Assembly (NCBI GenBank): GCA_026415675.1
Contig: JAOAGQ010000041.1
Location: 1 to 64,000 of the forward strand
Reading direction: 5' to 3'
From: Syntrophorhabdaceae bacterium
GTDB taxonomy: Bacteria > Desulfobacterota > Syntrophorhabdia > Syntrophorhabdales > Syntrophorhabdaceae
Length of the DNA: 64,000 bases
Shown here: piece after piece, positions 26,871 to 37,499 of the stretch
Position numbering within the stretch: the stretch's first letter is position 1
How the letters are laid out: the number at the start of each line of letters is the position of its first letter
The notes under the pieces: generated by a model
Told to the model about the DNA's origin: nothing
The model's input: the letters and a program-made list of their open reading frames with translations, nothing else
Databases searched by the model: none
Position numbers and translations under genes: made by a program

Positions 26871-28935
26871 ATTTCTCCTTGAAATAGGGACCGAAGAGAT
26901 ACCTGCCCGTTTTATAACCCCTGCAAAAGAGGGCCTTGAAAACCTCCTTAAGGAGGTGCTTAAGGCATCAAGGATAGGCTTTTCCGGTATTACAACCTAT
27001 GCCACCCCGAGGAGGATGGCCGCCTTTATCCACAATCTCGAGGGGAAACAGGAAGAGGGGCTCACGATAAAATATGGCCCTCCTGCGAACAGGGCCTTTG
27101 ATCAACAAAATCGACCTACGGCGGCAGCTACAGGTTTTGCTAAATCTCAGGGTGTGGCCGTAGAAGACCTAAAAAGGGTGGTAAAAAATGGTGTTGAATT
27201 TATAGCAGTTGAAAAGAGGGAGCCCGGAAGGGATACAAAGGATGTCTTAAGAGAAGTCCTTCCGGATGTGATCTCCCGGATCCCGTTCCAGAAGAAGATG
27301 AGATGGGGTGCGGAATTTTTCGAATACGCCCGTCCTATCCAGTGGATCCTCGCCATTATCGATGGCGATGTAATAGATTTTAAGGTGGCGGATGTCAAAA
27401 GTGGTACAGTCACCTACGGCCATCGTTTTCTCTCCCCAGGGCCAATAGAGATAAAAGACCCAAAGAGATATATAGAAATTTTAAGGGAAAAACATATCAT
27501 CCTCTCCGAGGCAGAGAGGATGAAGATGATAGATGAAGGGATTGCCACACTGGAAAAAGAGGCCGGGGGCACAGCGATTAGGGACGAAGGCCTTATAAAG
27601 GAGATACTATACATTACAGAATACCCCTATCCGCTGAAGGGTAGTTTTGACAGGAAATTCCTCCTCCTCCCAAAAGAGGTGCTTATAAATGTGATGAAGA
27701 CCCACCAAAGGTACATACCCATCGGGGATGAAAAGGGGGAGCTTTTGCCCTATTTTATCTTCTTTGCCAACACCATACCCCTTGATGCCAAGAATGTGAT
27801 AAGGGGAAACGAAAAGGTCTTAAGGGCAAGGCTTGCCGATGGCCAGTTCTTCTTTGAAGAGGACAAAAGGATTGGTCTTACAAACCTCTATGAACGCCTC
27901 TCCTCCATAGTCTTCCATGTGAGGCTGGGAAGCATAAAGGATAAGGTGGAGAGGGTCCTCGGGATCGCCGATTACCTTGCAACCGTTGTAGGGTACGGGG
28001 AAAAAGAAAAGGTGGAGAGGGCAGTGAGACTTATGAAGGCCGACCTTCTAACCCATATGGTCGGAGAATTTCCAGAACTTCAAGGGGTTATGGGGAGGAT
28101 ATACGCCCTTCTAATGGGGGAAGATAGTGATGTGGCCCAGGCCATAGAGGAGCAGTACATGCCCTCGGGGAGCGATGGAGAGATACCGAAGACACCCTTG
28201 GGGACGATCGTAAGCCTTGCGGACAAGATAGATTCCCTCACCTCCTTCTTCTCTGTGGGTATCACCCCTACAGGTAACATGGACCCCTACGCCTTGAGGA
28301 GACAGGCCATAGGTATCATAAGGATCATCATCGATAAAGCCCTTACAATCTCCGTAGATAGACTGATCGAGGTGGCATACAACTATGCCTCCGGTATAAA
28401 AAAGAGGCGTCCTTTAGAGGAAACGAAAAAGGCATTGATGGAATTTATATCCACGAGGTTTAGGTTTGCCATGGTGGATGCATCTTACAGCCCCGAGTTT
28501 GTCGAGGCCATCCTGCCTTACGCCTCTTTCGATATATATGATGGCTACAGAAGGCTTCTCACCCTTGAGCATGAGCGTTCTTCAGAGGATTTTAATAAAC
28601 TCGTGATAGGGTTTAAAAGGGCGTATAACATCACAAAAGATATCAAAGAGGACCTGCCCGTAGATACCTCCCTTTTCGTTGAGCCTGAGGAAGGGGCCCT
28701 CTATAATCTATACATCTCAGAAAAGGACAGATTTTTTCAGCTCATGGAAAAAAAGGCATACGAAGAGGCCCTATCCCTCCTTGTTGGTTTTAAAGGGACG
28801 ATCGATAACTACTTTGACAGGGTCTTTGTCATGGATAAGGAAGAGAGGATAAAAAATAATAGACTCGGTCTATTGAAGAAGATAAAGGATATGTTTCTCA
28901 CCTTCGGTGATTTTTCTAAAATCCACATCGATTAG
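26863..28935 (+). CDS. glyS: Glycyl-tRNA synthetase beta subunit
   Basis: The beta chain binds tRNA and supports catalysis, 690 residues. It begins [17 protein letters not shown], typical of GlyS, and includes [35 protein letters not shown] and [18 protein letters not shown], the latter in the HD-like middle domain. Two close ATGs exist at 26857 and 26863. The second matches the family start and has AAGGA five bases upstream. It overlaps glyQ by eight bases. Confidence 0.97.
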   Translation: MGEFLLEIGTEEIPARFITPAKEGLENLLKEVLKASRIGFSGITTYATPRRMAAFIHNLEGKQEEGLTIKYGPPANRAFDQQNRPTAAATGFAKSQGVAVEDLKRVVKNGVEFIAVEKREPGRDTKDVLREVLPDVISRIPFQKKMRWGAEFFEYARPIQWILAIIDGDVIDFKVADVKSGTVTYGHRFLSPGPIEIKDPKRYIEILREKHIILSEAERMKMIDEGIATLEKEAGGTAIRDEGLIKEILYITEYPYPLKGSFDRKFLLLPKEVLINVMKTHQRYIPIGDEKGELLPYFIFFANTIPLDAKNVIRGNEKVLRARLADGQFFFEEDKRIGLTNLYERLSSIVFHVRLGSIKDKVERVLGIADYLATVVGYGEKEKVERAVRLMKADLLTHMVGEFPELQGVMGRIYALLMGEDSDVAQAIEEQYMPSGSDGEIPKTPLGTIVSLADKIDSLTSFFSVGITPTGNMDPYALRRQAIGIIRIIIDKALTISVDRLIEVAYNYASGIKKRRPLEETKKALMEFISTRFRFAMVDASYSPEFVEAILPYASFDIYDGYRRLLTLEHERSSEDFNKLVIGFKRAYNITKDIKEDLPVDTSLFVEPEEGALYNLYISEKDRFFQLMEKKAYEEALSLLVGFKGTIDNYFDRVFVMDKEERIKNNRLGLLKKIKDMFLTFGDFSKIHID

Positions 28936-28944
28936 GGGGCTTCC

Positions 28945-31713
28945 ATGAAAAAATACGTCTATTTTTTCGGAGGGAATAAGGCTGAGGCCGGGGAAAAGCT
29001 GAGGAATCTTGTTGGTGGAAAAGGGGCCGGCCTTGCCGAGATGGTGAACCTGGGCATACCCGTACCTCCTGGCTTTACCATCACTACCGAGGCCTGTGTA
29101 TACTTCTATCAGAATAACATGACATTCCCGGAGGGCCTAAAAGAAGAGGTCATGGAACACATGAAAAAGGTCGAAGGGATCATGGGGATGAAATTCGGTG
29201 ATTCCCGGAAACCCCTTCTCTTCTCCGTCCGCTCAGGGGCAAGGGTGAGTATGCCGGGGATGATGGACACGGTCCTCAATCTGGGCTTAAACGAAAAGAC
29301 CGTCAAGGGCCTCGCAAAGATGACGGGGAATGAGCGTTTTGCCTACGATTGCTATAGACGTTTCGTACAGATGTACGGCGATGTGGTCCTTGGTCTAAAA
29401 CCCGAGGCAAAGGACGAACATGACCCCTTCGAGGAGATCATAGACGAAAAGAAGAGGGAAAAGAAGGTGAGACTCGACACGGAACTCACCGCAGAGGACT
29501 TAAAAGACCTCGTCTTACGGTTTAAGGCCCTGATCAAGAAGAGGCTCAAGAAAGATTTCCCGGAAGACCCCTGGGAACAACTCTGGGGGGCAATAGCCGC
29601 TGTCTTCAGATCATGGAACACCCCGAGGGCCATAGCATACAGGGAGTTAAATAATATCCCCGATACCTGGGGTACTGCCGTTAACGTACAGTGCATGGTT
29701 TTCGGGAATATGGGGGAGAACTCAGGTACAGGTGTTGCCTTTACGAGAAACCCCGCTACAGGAGAGAATGAGTTTTACGGGGAATACCTTTTGAACGCCC
29801 AGGGGGAGGATGTGGTAGCAGGGATCAGAACCCCCCTGCCCATCAACAAAAAGGACAAGAGGGACCCTTCCGTTAAATCCCTTGAAGAGGTGATGCCCGA
29901 CATATACAAAGAGCTTCTCTCCATAAGAAAGAAGCTCGAAACCCATTACAAGGAGATGCAGGATATAGAGTTTACTATCCAGAACGGTAAACTCTGGATG
30001 CTCCAGACGAGAAACGGCAAAAGGACGGCCTTTGCAGAATTTAAAATTGCGGTAGATATGGTTAGAGAAGGCTTGATAAAGAAGGAAGAGGCCTTAATGA
30101 GGGTAAAGCCCGAGCAACTCGACCAGCTTATGAGGCCGATCTTCGACCCGAACGATAAGGAGAGGGCATTAAAGGCCGGCGCCCTTGTAGCTAAGGGGTT
30201 GAATGCAGGGCCCGGGGCTGCGACAGGCAAGGCTGTGTTCAACGCCGAGGATGCCCAGGTATGGGCAGAAAAGGGTGAAAAGGTGATACTCGTCAGGATA
30301 GAGACATCCCCGGAAGACCTAAGGGGCATGAATGCCGCTCAGGGTATCCTAACCTCAACCGGTGGTGTCTCAAGCCACGCCGCCCTCGTTGCAAGGCAGA
30401 TGGGGAAGGTCTGCGTGGCAGGATGCGGGGCCTTAAATATCGACTACAAGAAAAAGTTGATGACCGTCAAGGGCATAACCATAAAGGAGGGGGATTATAT
30501 CTCTATCGACGGAACAACAGGGGAGGTCTTTACAGGGGAGATAAAGACCATTCCTTCCGAGATTATAAGGGTCCTCGTGGACAAGACGATGAAGCCCGAG
30601 GATTCCCAGGTATATAAAGATTTTGAGCTTCTCATGAAGTGGGCCGATAGTGTAAGAAGGCTCGGGATAAGGACAAATGCGGATAAACCCGACCAAGCGG
30701 CAATTGCGGTGGCCTTTGGTGCAGAGGGTATAGGTCTATGTCGGACAGAGCATATGTTCTTTGAAGGGGACCGGATAGATGCGGTGAGGGAGATGATCGT
30801 TGCCGAGGACCAGAAGGGGCGGGTTAAGGCCTTAAAAAAGATACTCCCCATGCAGAAGAAGGATTTCATGGGCATTTTTAAGGTGATGAACGGTCTGCCC
30901 GTAACGATAAGGACCCTGGATCCCCCCCTCCATGAATTTCTACCCCACACAGAGAAGGAGATAGAGAAACTTGCGGCAAAGATGGGTATCGATGCCGGCA
31001 CATTATCAGCAAAGATACAGAGTCTCCATGAGGCAAACCCCATGCTCGGCCACAGGGGATGCAGGCTTGGTATCGCCTATCCCGAGATCACGGAGATGCA
31101 GGCGAGGGCGATTTTCGAGGCCGCCTGTGAGGTGAAGAAGAAGGGCATAAACGTGATACCCGAGGTGATGATACCCCTTGTGGGTCATGTGAATGAGCTC
31201 ATCGCCCAGAAAAACGTTGTGGATAAGGTTGCGAAGGAGGTAATGGCGAAATATAAGATGGAGATCCCCTACAGTGTGGGCACCATGATAGAGGTCCCCA
31301 GGGCAGCGATAACGGCCCGAGAGATTGCCACCGTTGCCGAATTCTTCTCCTTCGGCACAAACGACCTCACCCAGACAGTGATGGGTATGAGCAGGGATGA
31401 TGCGGTAAAGTTTTTAAGGCACTATATCGACAACGAGATACTCCCCTATGACCCCTTCCAGAGGATAGACGAGGAAGGCGTGGGGAGGCTCATGGAGTTT
31501 GCCGTCGAAGAGGGTAGAAGATCCAGGAAGGGTTTAAAGATAGGTATATGCGGGGAACATGGCGGTGAACCCAATTCCGTAGAGTTCTGCCACAGGATAG
31601 GCCTTGACTATGTGAGTTGCTCCCCTTTTAGGGTAACGATTGCAAAACTCGCTGCGGCAAGGGCTGCGATAAAGGAAAAGATGGCAAAGAAGGGCCGCAA
31701 AGAAAAAGGTTAA
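28945..31713 (+). CDS. ppdK: Pyruvate, phosphate dikinase
   Basis: Interconverts pyruvate, ATP and phosphate with phosphoenolpyruvate, AMP and pyrophosphate, an entry to gluconeogenesis in anaerobes. At 922 residues it is slightly longer than the usual 870-890. The order is the nucleotide-grasp domain ([10 protein letters not shown] near 28-37, [17 protein letters not shown]), the phosphohistidine domain with [16 protein letters not shown], and the PEP-binding barrel with [10 protein letters not shown] near the C-terminus. It lies nine bases after glyS; the glyS-ppdK neighbourhood recurs in Desulfobacterota. Confidence 0.96.
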   Translation: MKKYVYFFGGNKAEAGEKLRNLVGGKGAGLAEMVNLGIPVPPGFTITTEACVYFYQNNMTFPEGLKEEVMEHMKKVEGIMGMKFGDSRKPLLFSVRSGARVSMPGMMDTVLNLGLNEKTVKGLAKMTGNERFAYDCYRRFVQMYGDVVLGLKPEAKDEHDPFEEIIDEKKREKKVRLDTELTAEDLKDLVLRFKALIKKRLKKDFPEDPWEQLWGAIAAVFRSWNTPRAIAYRELNNIPDTWGTAVNVQCMVFGNMGENSGTGVAFTRNPATGENEFYGEYLLNAQGEDVVAGIRTPLPINKKDKRDPSVKSLEEVMPDIYKELLSIRKKLETHYKEMQDIEFTIQNGKLWMLQTRNGKRTAFAEFKIAVDMVREGLIKKEEALMRVKPEQLDQLMRPIFDPNDKERALKAGALVAKGLNAGPGAATGKAVFNAEDAQVWAEKGEKVILVRIETSPEDLRGMNAAQGILTSTGGVSSHAALVARQMGKVCVAGCGALNIDYKKKLMTVKGITIKEGDYISIDGTTGEVFTGEIKTIPSEIIRVLVDKTMKPEDSQVYKDFELLMKWADSVRRLGIRTNADKPDQAAIAVAFGAEGIGLCRTEHMFFEGDRIDAVREMIVAEDQKGRVKALKKILPMQKKDFMGIFKVMNGLPVTIRTLDPPLHEFLPHTEKEIEKLAAKMGIDAGTLSAKIQSLHEANPMLGHRGCRLGIAYPEITEMQARAIFEAACEVKKKGINVIPEVMIPLVGHVNELIAQKNVVDKVAKEVMAKYKMEIPYSVGTMIEVPRAAITAREIATVAEFFSFGTNDLTQTVMGMSRDDAVKFLRHYIDNEILPYDPFQRIDEEGVGRLMEFAVEEGRRSRKGLKIGICGEHGGEPNSVEFCHRIGLDYVSCSPFRVTIAKLAAARAAIKEKMAKKGRKEKG

Positions 31714-31728
31714 GTACAGATGAGGTAG

Positions 31729-32286
31729 ATGGGTCGTATCCTCCTCCATATATGTTGTGCCCCGTGCACGATATATCCCTTAAAGGTTTTGAGGGCAGAA
31801 GGGTATCATGTGACGGGCTACTTCTATAACCCGAATATACAGCCCTATACAGAGTTTCAAAAGAGGCTTGAGACGGTCGAGCACTATTCAAAAATCTCCC
31901 TTCTCGAGGTTATAATAGATAGAGGCTACGACATGGAAGAGTTTCTCCATAACGCACTCCCCCTCGGAAAAAACAGGTGTCTTTACTGTTACCGCTTAAG
32001 GCTCGAGAGGGCCTTTAAGAAGGGGTTGGAAGAGGATGTGGAAGGGATTTCAACTACCCTCTTATACAGTAAATACCAGAGACACAAAGAGATAACATCT
32101 ATAGGCTACGAACTCGCCGAAAAGTACGGTGTGCCATTCATATACAGGGATTTCAGGGAGGGCTGGAAAGAGGGGGTTGAGACCTCAAAAAGGCTCAATA
32201 TATACAGACAGAACTACTGCGGGTGTATCTTCAGTGAGAAAGAAAGGTATCTTAAAGAGGGCAAAAAGGAGGTTACAGGGGTATGA
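31729..32286 (+). CDS. queH: Epoxyqueuosine reductase QueH
   Basis: A 185-residue QueH (former DUF208), which reduces epoxyqueuosine to queuosine in tRNA and replaces the unrelated QueG. The metal-site cysteines are visible: LHICCAPCT (Cys9, 10, 13), RCLYCYRLR (about Cys83, 86) and the late YCGCIFSE pair. GAGGTAG precedes the ATG. The last codons overlap the next gene by four bases. No other queuosine gene is in the window. Confidence 0.92.
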   Translation: MGRILLHICCAPCTIYPLKVLRAEGYHVTGYFYNPNIQPYTEFQKRLETVEHYSKISLLEVIIDRGYDMEEFLHNALPLGKNRCLYCYRLRLERAFKKGLEEDVEGISTTLLYSKYQRHKEITSIGYELAEKYGVPFIYRDFREGWKEGVETSKRLNIYRQNYCGCIFSEKERYLKEGKKEVTGV

Positions 32287-32498
32287 TACCAGGCATCGGT
32301 AAGCTCTTTGTTTTGCTCGGGGTGATCCTTATTTTGATCGGCCTTGCCTTTATGTTCGGGGATAAAATCCCCTATATAGGAAGGCTTCCTGGCGATATTA
32401 TGATAAAAAAGGAGAGGTTCAGCTTCTATTTCCCAATCACGACGAGCATCATCATAAGCATCATCCTCACCCTTCTCTTCTCTATTTTTAAGAAATAG
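32283..32498 (+). CDS. DUF2905 small membrane protein
   Basis: A 71-residue two-helix membrane protein of the DUF2905 family. Helix 1 is GKLFVLLGVILILIGLAFMF and helix 2 is ITTSIIISIILTLLFSIF. Between them is the family signature PYIGRLPGDIMIKKERFSFYFP. The function is unknown. It is translationally coupled to queH through the ATGATA overlap and is convergent with the GntR regulator, with only six bases between stops. Confidence 0.85.
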   Translation: MIPGIGKLFVLLGVILILIGLAFMFGDKIPYIGRLPGDIMIKKERFSFYFPITTSIIISIILTLLFSIFKK

Positions 32499-32504
32499 AC
32501 AGGA

Positions 32505-33242
32505 TTAGCTGCTCAACGAGGTGATCTTCTTCTGATAATAGGCCTTCTCGAGTTTTATAAGGTTCTCCCCGAACTCCTTTACGTGTTTTTTCATCGCCTC
32601 GTACGCCGCTTCTCCATCTCCTGTGAGGATTGCTTCAACAACAGGCCTGTGCATCCCTGCGGGGTGGATAAACTTGTTCTCCGCCCTCACCTCTTCTATT
32701 ACCCTCCTCGTCAAGGCGATCAAAGATCTCACAAGGGCCTCGAAAAAATAGTTGCGACTCATCTCGGCAAGGATAAAGTGTACCGCGGTCTTTCTATCGT
32801 TATCTTCATAGAAATCCTGTACGGGGAGGTCTTCCTGTTCTAAGGCCTCAAGAAGCCTCTTTTTATAACCTTCGTTCAAATTGTTTGCGGCAAGACGGGC
32901 CACCTCAGGCTCAACGACAAGACGTACCTGATAAAGGTCGGGGATCGATATCTTCTCCGCGAGGAAGAGATCCATATAGGCGTTTACGAGATGCTCGGAG
33001 GTGAGGTCCGTTACATAGGCCCCACCGTTTACACCCTGCCTTGTCACTATGAAGCCCGATTTTTCGAGAGACCTTAAGGCTTCTCTTATAGCCATCCTGC
33101 TCACCTGGAACTCCTCTGTCAGGTCCCTCTCCGAGGGTAACCTGTCCCCGGCCCGGAACGTGCCCTGGAGGATCGATTTTTTTATCTGTTCCGCCACTTC
33201 TTCTGAAACCCTGAACTGTTTTACAGGTTTAAACCTCGCCAT
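32505..33242 (-). CDS. FadR/GntR-family transcription regulator
   Basis: A 245-residue regulator with an N-terminal winged helix (about 10-77, with GDRLPSERDLTEEFQVSRMA and IREALRSLEKSGFI) and a C-terminal FCD ligand domain (EPEVARLAANNLNEGY and the final HVKEFGENLIKLE). FCD proteins usually sense acyl-CoA or organic acids. It is transcribed away from an AMP-forming acyl-CoA synthetase, an arrangement that suggests local control of that gene. A GTAAAAC palindrome lies between them. Confidence 0.9.
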   Translation of the reverse strand: MARFKPVKQFRVSEEVAEQIKKSILQGTFRAGDRLPSERDLTEEFQVSRMAIREALRSLEKSGFIVTRQGVNGGAYVTDLTSEHLVNAYMDLFLAEKISIPDLYQVRLVVEPEVARLAANNLNEGYKKRLLEALEQEDLPVQDFYEDNDRKTAVHFILAEMSRNYFFEALVRSLIALTRRVIEEVRAENKFIHPAGMHRPVVEAILTGDGEAAYEAMKKHVKEFGENLIKLEKAYYQKKITSLSS

Positions 33243-33352
33243 AGGCTCATCTCCCCTTTTAATATTTTACCCCCTCTTAAATGAAGGCAAATCCTTATAA
33301 CCATATCATATATCAAATAATTTTCGGCTTCAAGTTTTTTTAATTTTGCTTA

Positions 33353-33382
33353 TTGACAAATTATTTAATTTATGTAAAACAT
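33353..33382 (+). promoter_or_regulatory. Candidate promoter and FadR-type operator before the acyl-CoA synthetase
   Basis: TTGACA (33353-33358) is followed after 16 bases by TAAAAC (33375-33380), a weak -10. The 11-base palindrome ATGT-AAA-ACAT (33372-33382) covers the -10. Its GT-N3-AC core agrees with the operator core of FadR-type GntR regulators. A minus-strand TATAAT (33386-33381) overlaps the same spot, so one bound regulator could govern both directions. Confidence 0.35.
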
Positions 33383-33490
33383 TATACCATTAATCTGATA
33401 AAATGATCCGCAAACACCCATCCATGACATCAACAAAGATAAAATATGCCACAATATCTCTATACACAATCCCAAAGGAGGAGGTCATCG

Positions 33491-34993
33491 ATGAATCTTG
33501 CCAGAAACCTTGAAAGTTCCGCATTCTTTTTTCCTGAACGGCCTGCTATAAGCGAGGGCGAAAGGGAGATCACATACAGAGAGTTCAACGAAAAGGCTAA
33601 CCGTATAGCCACCGCCTTGATCTCTATGGGGATAAGACCCGGGGATTTCATAGGTCTTTGCACACCAAACTCAACGGAGTGGCTTATCTTCTATTTTGGC
33701 GTGATAAAGGCAGGGGCAGTGGCCGTAACATTTTCAAGCCTTCTCTCCCCTGAGGAGTTTAGACTCCTGATAGACCACTCAAAACCCCGATTCCTTCTTA
33801 CCACAGACTCAAGACTCGATGATATAAAGGGACAGAGGGGGGAGGCGGGAATCGAGAAGGTGATATCCCCTCAGGGAGATGTCTCTTTTGAAGGGCTCCT
33901 CGATAAAGGGGTTACTACTTTCAAGGCCGTTGAACGGAATAGAAACGATACCGCCGCCATACTGTACACAGGGGGCACAACGGGGATCCCAAAGGGGGTA
34001 ATGCTTACCCATGAGAACATAAACACCTCATCCCATAACGTCTCCTTCAGTGAAAGATCAACGGAAAAGGATAGGGCATTATGTTTTTTGCCCTTTAACC
34101 ATGTCTTCGGGCAGATCCACATCATGAACGCAACCGTCATGAGCGGGGGCTGCCTTGAACTTTTGCCCTCTTTCGATATGGAAAGGGTTCTGTGGCTTAT
34201 AAAAACGGGGAGGGTGACAAAACTCTTTGCGGTGCCAACGGTATATGCCCGCTTTTTGACCCTTAAAAACCTTGAGGAACTGATGGTAAATGTCCGCTAC
34301 TGCTTCTCCGCAGCGGCAAGCCTTCCTGTAGAGATAGTGAGACAGTGGAAGGAGAGAACGGGGATCAACATCTGTGAGGGGTACGGGCTTACAGAATCCG
34401 CCTCTGCGGTCACTTACAACCATTATTACAGGCATGTGGTGGGGTCCATAGGGGGTACGGTCCCGGGGGTGGAGGTGCAGATAAGGGATCTCTCGGGCAA
34501 CCCCGTTGAGGACGGTAAGGAAGGGGAGATCTGTATTCTCGGCCACAATATCATGAAGGGTTATCTGAATAATCCCGGGGCTACGAAAGAGGCGTTCTGG
34601 GAAGACGGCTGGTTCCGATCCGGAGACATAGGATACTTCGACAGAGACGGGTATTTATATATTGTTGACAGACTAAAAGACCTGATCATCACAGGTGGGG
34701 AGAACGTATACCCAAGAGAGGTGGAGGAGGCCATATACACGAAGCAAGAAGTGGAGGAATGTGCGGTGATAGGTCTCCCCGATAAAGAGTGGGGGGAAAG
34801 GGTTGTGGCGATCATCCTCCTTAAACCTCATACCCAGCTCACAGGGGAAGAGATGAAGGCCTATCTAAAAACCCGGCTCTCCCCCTTTAAGGTACCGAAG
34901 GAGTACCATTTTGTAAAGGAGATGCCCAAGAGCCCTGCGGGCAAAATTCTAAAAAGGGAGCTTAAAAAGGGACTCACCCAGACAAAAAATTAA
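33491..34993 (+). CDS. AMP-forming acyl-CoA synthetase
   Basis: Activates a carboxylic acid to its CoA ester using ATP, 500 residues. The ANL motifs are complete: the P-loop YTGGTTGIPKGVMLTHENI (about 158-176), GYGLTESAS near 300, GWFRSGDIGYFDRDGYLYI in the hinge region, and the C-terminal catalytic Lys in SPAGKILKREL. ATG 33491 lies behind AGGAGGAGG, while an upstream start at 33446 has no ribosome site. The chain length of the substrate cannot be told. The divergent FadR-like gene suggests a fatty or aromatic acid. Confidence 0.92.
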   Translation: MNLARNLESSAFFFPERPAISEGEREITYREFNEKANRIATALISMGIRPGDFIGLCTPNSTEWLIFYFGVIKAGAVAVTFSSLLSPEEFRLLIDHSKPRFLLTTDSRLDDIKGQRGEAGIEKVISPQGDVSFEGLLDKGVTTFKAVERNRNDTAAILYTGGTTGIPKGVMLTHENINTSSHNVSFSERSTEKDRALCFLPFNHVFGQIHIMNATVMSGGCLELLPSFDMERVLWLIKTGRVTKLFAVPTVYARFLTLKNLEELMVNVRYCFSAAASLPVEIVRQWKERTGINICEGYGLTESASAVTYNHYYRHVVGSIGGTVPGVEVQIRDLSGNPVEDGKEGEICILGHNIMKGYLNNPGATKEAFWEDGWFRSGDIGYFDRDGYLYIVDRLKDLIITGGENVYPREVEEAIYTKQEVEECAVIGLPDKEWGERVVAIILLKPHTQLTGEEMKAYLKTRLSPFKVPKEYHFVKEMPKSPAGKILKRELKKGLTQTKN

Positions 34994-35029
34994 AAGTACC
35001 TCCATATTAAACAGACATCCTATTCGCCG

Positions 35030-35058
35030 TTGAAAAAAAGGTACTGTTACTGTATGAT
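35030..35058 (+). promoter_or_regulatory. Probable thrC promoter, near-leaderless
   Basis: TTGAAA (35030-35035), an exact 17-base spacer and TATGAT (35053-35058) form a good sigma-70 promoter. The thrC ATG follows after eight bases, so the transcript should start about two bases before it. No ribosome site is present. Confidence 0.5.
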
Positions 35059-35066
35059 TAAGCACG

Positions 35067-36521
35067 ATGGGTAAAATGTTATATTACAGTACGAACGACC
35101 ATCTGGAGAGGGTGGACTTTGAAACGGCCTTACTTAAAGGGATGGCCCCTAATTACGGTCTCTATATGATACCAAGGGATGAGATACCCCGCATCCCTAT
35201 AGAGCAAATAGAGGCCATGCGCAACAAGACCTACGGGGAGATCGCCTTTGATGTCCTCTCCCCTTACCTTTTATCGGAAGTACCTGCCTCTGACCTTAAG
35301 AGGCTCCTCGATGACGCATACCATCCTGAGAAGATACCCACCCCTGTTGACCATGTTACAGGAAAGACTTATATCATGTGGTTGACAAAGGGTCCCACCT
35401 ATTCTTTTAAGGATTATGCGGCCCGCTTTTTTGGCAGAATCCTCGACTACTTCTTGAAGAAAAGGGGAGTAAACCGCGTCGTTATTGTGGCTACAAGCGG
35501 TGATACGGGGGGTGCTGTGGCGGACGCCCTCTATGGCCTTGAATCCATTAAAAATGTGGTCTTCTTCCCGAAAGGATCGATAAGCGAGGGGCAGAGAAGG
35601 CAGATGACCACCCTCGGGGGTAATGTATACGCCTTTCAGGTGAACGGCGATTTCGATGTGTGTCAGGCCCTGGCCAAGCAGATCTTGGGGGATAAGGCTT
35701 ATGCGGAAAGGGTCTTCGGGGATCCCGAAAGATTTACCTCGGCAAACTCCATCAGTCTCGGAAGGCTATTGCCCCAGGCGGTATACCCCTTCTATGCGTA
35801 CACCCGGGTGGAATACGCCCCGGAAGGTCTCGTCTGTAGCATCCCCTCCGGGAACTTCGGCGATATGATGGGAACGGTGATCGCAAAACAGATGGGTTTA
35901 CCCATAAAAAAGATCATCTGCGGGGTAAATGAAAACACAGAGTTTCCCGATTTTCTGGAAACAGGGGTCTATACGGTAAGACCTTCCAGGAAATCACCCT
36001 CTTCTGCTATGATAGTCTCCCATCCGAGTAACCTTGCAAGGCTTATTGACTTCTACGGAGGTCATATGTACGATAGGCGCGACGAAAAAACCGGTCAGGT
36101 GGTGGAGCCAGGTATTATAGATATCATGCCCGATATGGATGAGATGAGAAGGGATATCTTTTCCGTTGGTATTACAAACCCCGAGCATTATGAAACCATA
36201 AGGGATGTGTATGAGAGATACGGGGTGATCCTTGACCCCCATGGGGCTGTGGGCTGGAAGGCCCTTGAGATATTTTTGAGAGGTAGACACGATACCCCCT
36301 CGGTTGTATATGAAACGGCGGATCCTGCAAAATTCCCGGAAGACGTTAAAAAGGCGATAGGGATTACCCCCCCTATCACAGAGGGGATGAAGAGGCAGGC
36401 ATCTATGAAAGAGCGGATATTTACGATAGACGGGGAACCCGATGTAAACCGCAAGGGGATGTTTTTGAGTGAGAGGCAGATTAGAGAGGCGAAAGATAAG
36501 CTCGGGGAGATCCTTCGATAA
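35067..36521 (+). CDS. thrC: Threonine synthase
   Basis: Converts O-phosphohomoserine to threonine using PLP, 484 residues. It begins MLYYSTNDHLERVDFE after a three-residue lead and has the PLP lysine at 115 in TYSFKDYAARFF, the phosphate-binding VATSGDTGGAVADAL, and IPSGNFGDMMG. Length and motifs match the long, yeast/E. coli-like class. There are no other threonine genes beside it, and it appears to have its own promoter. ATG 35076 (MLYYST) is an alternative start. Confidence 0.95.
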   Translation: MGKMLYYSTNDHLERVDFETALLKGMAPNYGLYMIPRDEIPRIPIEQIEAMRNKTYGEIAFDVLSPYLLSEVPASDLKRLLDDAYHPEKIPTPVDHVTGKTYIMWLTKGPTYSFKDYAARFFGRILDYFLKKRGVNRVVIVATSGDTGGAVADALYGLESIKNVVFFPKGSISEGQRRQMTTLGGNVYAFQVNGDFDVCQALAKQILGDKAYAERVFGDPERFTSANSISLGRLLPQAVYPFYAYTRVEYAPEGLVCSIPSGNFGDMMGTVIAKQMGLPIKKIICGVNENTEFPDFLETGVYTVRPSRKSPSSAMIVSHPSNLARLIDFYGGHMYDRRDEKTGQVVEPGIIDIMPDMDEMRRDIFSVGITNPEHYETIRDVYERYGVILDPHGAVGWKALEIFLRGRHDTPSVVYETADPAKFPEDVKKAIGITPPITEGMKRQASMKERIFTIDGEPDVNRKGMFLSERQIREAKDKLGEILR

Positions 36522-36536
36522 CACGAAAGAGGCGTT

Positions 36537-37499
36537 ATGCGCTCTATCTTTTTAGGGTTCAAACATTTGGTTTCCTTTTTTTTGATCCTCCTCATAAATA
36601 TCTCGCTTTTATCCTGTATCACTATGCTTTTTGTATCCTGTGGAAGCAAAAAGGATAAGGCATACACAGAGAAGATCATCATCGTAACCACCCTCTTCCC
36701 CCTTTATGATTTTGCGCGCCACATTGGTCAGGATAGGGTGGAGGTGATTTTACTTCTCCCCCCGGGGGTTGAACCCCACGGATTTGAACCGAAGCCTGGG
36801 GATATCGCAAAGATAAAGAAGTCAAGGCTTTTTATATATACCGGCGATGTGATGGAGCCGTGGGTTAGAACGATCTTGAAATCAATCGACAAAGAAGGGC
36901 CTTTTATCCTTGTGGCAAGTGAGGGGATAAAGATGGCCCCCGATGAGGCAGGTCATGGCCACAGGGAAAACCTTGACCCCCATATATGGCTCGATTTTAC
37001 AAATGCAACCATCATGCTCGATAATATTCTAAACGGTATGGTTACGGTGGACGGACAAAATAAGGGTTACTACACCGAGAACTGGAGGAGATACAGGGAA
37101 AAACTGGAAGGCCTCGACAAGAGATTCAAAGAAGAGCTCACCCCGTGCAAGAAAAGGGTCTTTATTCACAGCGGCCATGCCGCTTATGGTTACCTCGCAA
37201 AGCGGTATAACCTTACATATATATCGGGGTATGGAGGTGCCCCCGATGGGGAACCCACACCAAAGACTTTGATAACATTGAAGAATCTATTGAAACAGCA
37301 CGGGTTGAAGACTATCTTTTACGAAGAGTTTTTGACCCCAAGGGTAGCCTCTATCATTTCAGAGGAAACAGGGGCGGAGATATTAAAATTACACCCCTGC
37401 GGGAATATCACAAAGGACGAGATGGATAGGGGCATAACATTTTTGGAGCTCATGGAAGAGAATTTGAAAAACTTAAAAAAAGGACTACAATGCGGGTAG
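36537..37499 (+). CDS. znuA: Zinc-type metal ABC transporter, substrate-binding lipoprotein
   Basis: A 320-residue cluster A-I binding protein. The N-terminus has a hydrophobic stretch ending in a lipobox LFVSC with Cys35 as lipid anchor, after a longer-than-usual lead. Metal ligands visible are His81 (VEPHGFEP), His149 (DPHIWLD) and His211 or 214 (FIHSGHAAYGYL). A third histidine rather than glutamate favours zinc over manganese. The HGH loop before His149 is short. It overlaps the ATPase gene by ten bases. GAGG is five bases before ATG. Confidence 0.9.
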   Translation: MRSIFLGFKHLVSFFLILLINISLLSCITMLFVSCGSKKDKAYTEKIIIVTTLFPLYDFARHIGQDRVEVILLLPPGVEPHGFEPKPGDIAKIKKSRLFIYTGDVMEPWVRTILKSIDKEGPFILVASEGIKMAPDEAGHGHRENLDPHIWLDFTNATIMLDNILNGMVTVDGQNKGYYTENWRRYREKLEGLDKRFKEELTPCKKRVFIHSGHAAYGYLAKRYNLTYISGYGGAPDGEPTPKTLITLKNLLKQHGLKTIFYEEFLTPRVASIISEETGAEILKLHPCGNITKDEMDRGITFLELMEENLKNLKKGLQCG

